From: Rhea pennata
Taxonomy: Eukaryota > Chordata > Aves > Rheiformes > Rheidae
NCBI RefSeq assembly: GCF_028389875.1
Contig: NC_084667.1
Coordinates: 61,978,570-62,042,569 of the forward strand
DNA length: 64,000 nucleotides
Direction: 5' to 3'
Under the pieces are notes generated by a model. It was given only the letters and a program-made list of their open reading frames with translations. It had not been told where the DNA came from and did no database searches. A program made the translations under genes and the position numbers. How positions within the stretch are numbered: the stretch's first letter is position 1; each line of letters begins with the position of its first letter. Positions 63,393 through 64,000 of this stretch are shown piece by piece.

Positions 63393-63417
63393 CAGAGAGA
63401 CAGAGAGACAGAGAGAT
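63330..63417. repeat. Compound microsatellite (TA)n-(GA)n-(GACAGAGA)n
   Basis: Alternating TA for about 18 bp passes directly into a long GA run and then four gacagaga-type octamers. The frames crossing it (YIYIYRERERER) are artefacts. Confidence 0.95.
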
Positions 63418-64000
63418 CCACTGGAGTCAATGGGAAGTCACCACTAGTTACAACAGGACCAAAGTTTCACTCTTTAGCAAGTAAAATTCAATATACTGAA
63501 AATAAAACTGAAGTTATTCTTTGTTTTATAAACAAAGTAAATAAAGGTAAGAAATCTGGCTCTGAGTGCTTTAAGTTTTCTGGCTTTCATGTTTTGGGGG
63601 TTGTTTACATATTTGCAAGGCTACTTGAAATCTTCTTCTTGAAAATCTTTTTCCAATCTTCTAAGTAAATGTAAGTTTCTAGTCCTTTACACATCCCATG
63701 TAATATAAGTGCCCATACCAAGAACCATCTCTATTTTAGGGAAAAATAAAAGGGGGGGGGAATTCCCTCAGTGTTAACCTGTTCACGTCAGTAATCCGCG
63801 CAGCACGTGAACTCTCAGCATCTGGGCAGGTATTTCACCTGTGTGCCCTCTCTTACCCTCCGCCTGCCCCACTCCGAACACAGAGACACCAGCACAGCCC
63901 AGAAGCAACCGAGGCGAGGGAAAGGCCAGACGACAGAGCAGACACAGGGCAAACAGGCTGCTGCGTGCATCTAACTAAGTTAGCTGTGTAATACGCTTAA

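Larger units (their letters stand above)
60990..64000. other. Right-hand non-coding region
   Basis: AT-rich, with a moderately GC-rich patch at about 62430-62710 around the minisatellite, and the microsatellite at 63.3 kb. A minus-strand frame of 176 codons at 61338-61868 lacks splice or composition support. Nothing else recognised. Confidence 0.6.

Noticed and set aside
63225..63668. Plus-strand frame with an RERERE stretch
   Set aside because: The charged repeat is the translated GA microsatellite.
54951..64000. Search for HSPA2, the human upstream neighbour of PPP1R36
   Set aside because: HSPA2 would show a frame of more than 600 codons; none exists in the window.

Overview
The window looks like a piece of a sauropsid, most probably bird, nuclear chromosome. 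The evidence is several CR1 LINE fragments, including one well-preserved 5'-truncated copy, a few old MIR-like SINEs, AT-rich non-coding DNA with sharp CpG islands, and split vertebrate genes with short exons. The species cannot be named from sequence alone. It is about 97% non-coding.

Two conserved genes are recognised, both on the minus strand. BRF1 (TFIIIB subunit) starts in a CpG island at about 21.1 kb. Exon 1 (zinc ribbon) ends at 20928, intron 1 is 13.1 kb, exon 2 is at 7725-7805, and the rest of the gene lies beyond the left edge. PPP1R36 (protein phosphatase 1 regulatory subunit 36) occupies 54950 to 40207. I reconstructed nine coding exons that join in one open frame of 335 codons, with a KKVRF PP1-docking motif near the C-terminus and a poly(A) signal at 39745-39750.

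Layout: 1-7724 BRF1 intron 2 with a decayed CR1 at 1.55-3.27 kb; 7806-20927 BRF1 intron 1 with CR1 pieces at 12.0-12.5 and 16.6-17.5 kb, then a pyrimidine-rich tract (19.65-20.6 kb) and an 80-bp tandem repeat just inside the exon 1 splice donor; 20.86-21.42 kb CpG island with a TCTCGCGAGA element and a 33-bp promoter duplication; 21.4-39.7 kb intergenic with SINE/CR1 debris; 39.7-55 kb PPP1R36; 55-60.1 kb non-coding; 60.1-61.0 kb a small CpG cluster and a possible unrecognised plus-strand two-exon gene; 61-64 kb non-coding with a minisatellite and a microsatellite.

The two recognised genes share no pathway (RNA polymerase III initiation; PP1 regulation, mainly in testis in mammals). Their adjacency differs from the human arrangement, where they are far apart on chromosome 14. 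The most interesting unexplained item is at 60134-60985: an ATG in a CpG cluster, a good splice donor, an in-frame acceptor, a 111-codon terminal exon and an AATAAA signal. A second overlapping frame in that exon encodes a signal-peptide-like, cysteine-rich 58-residue peptide.
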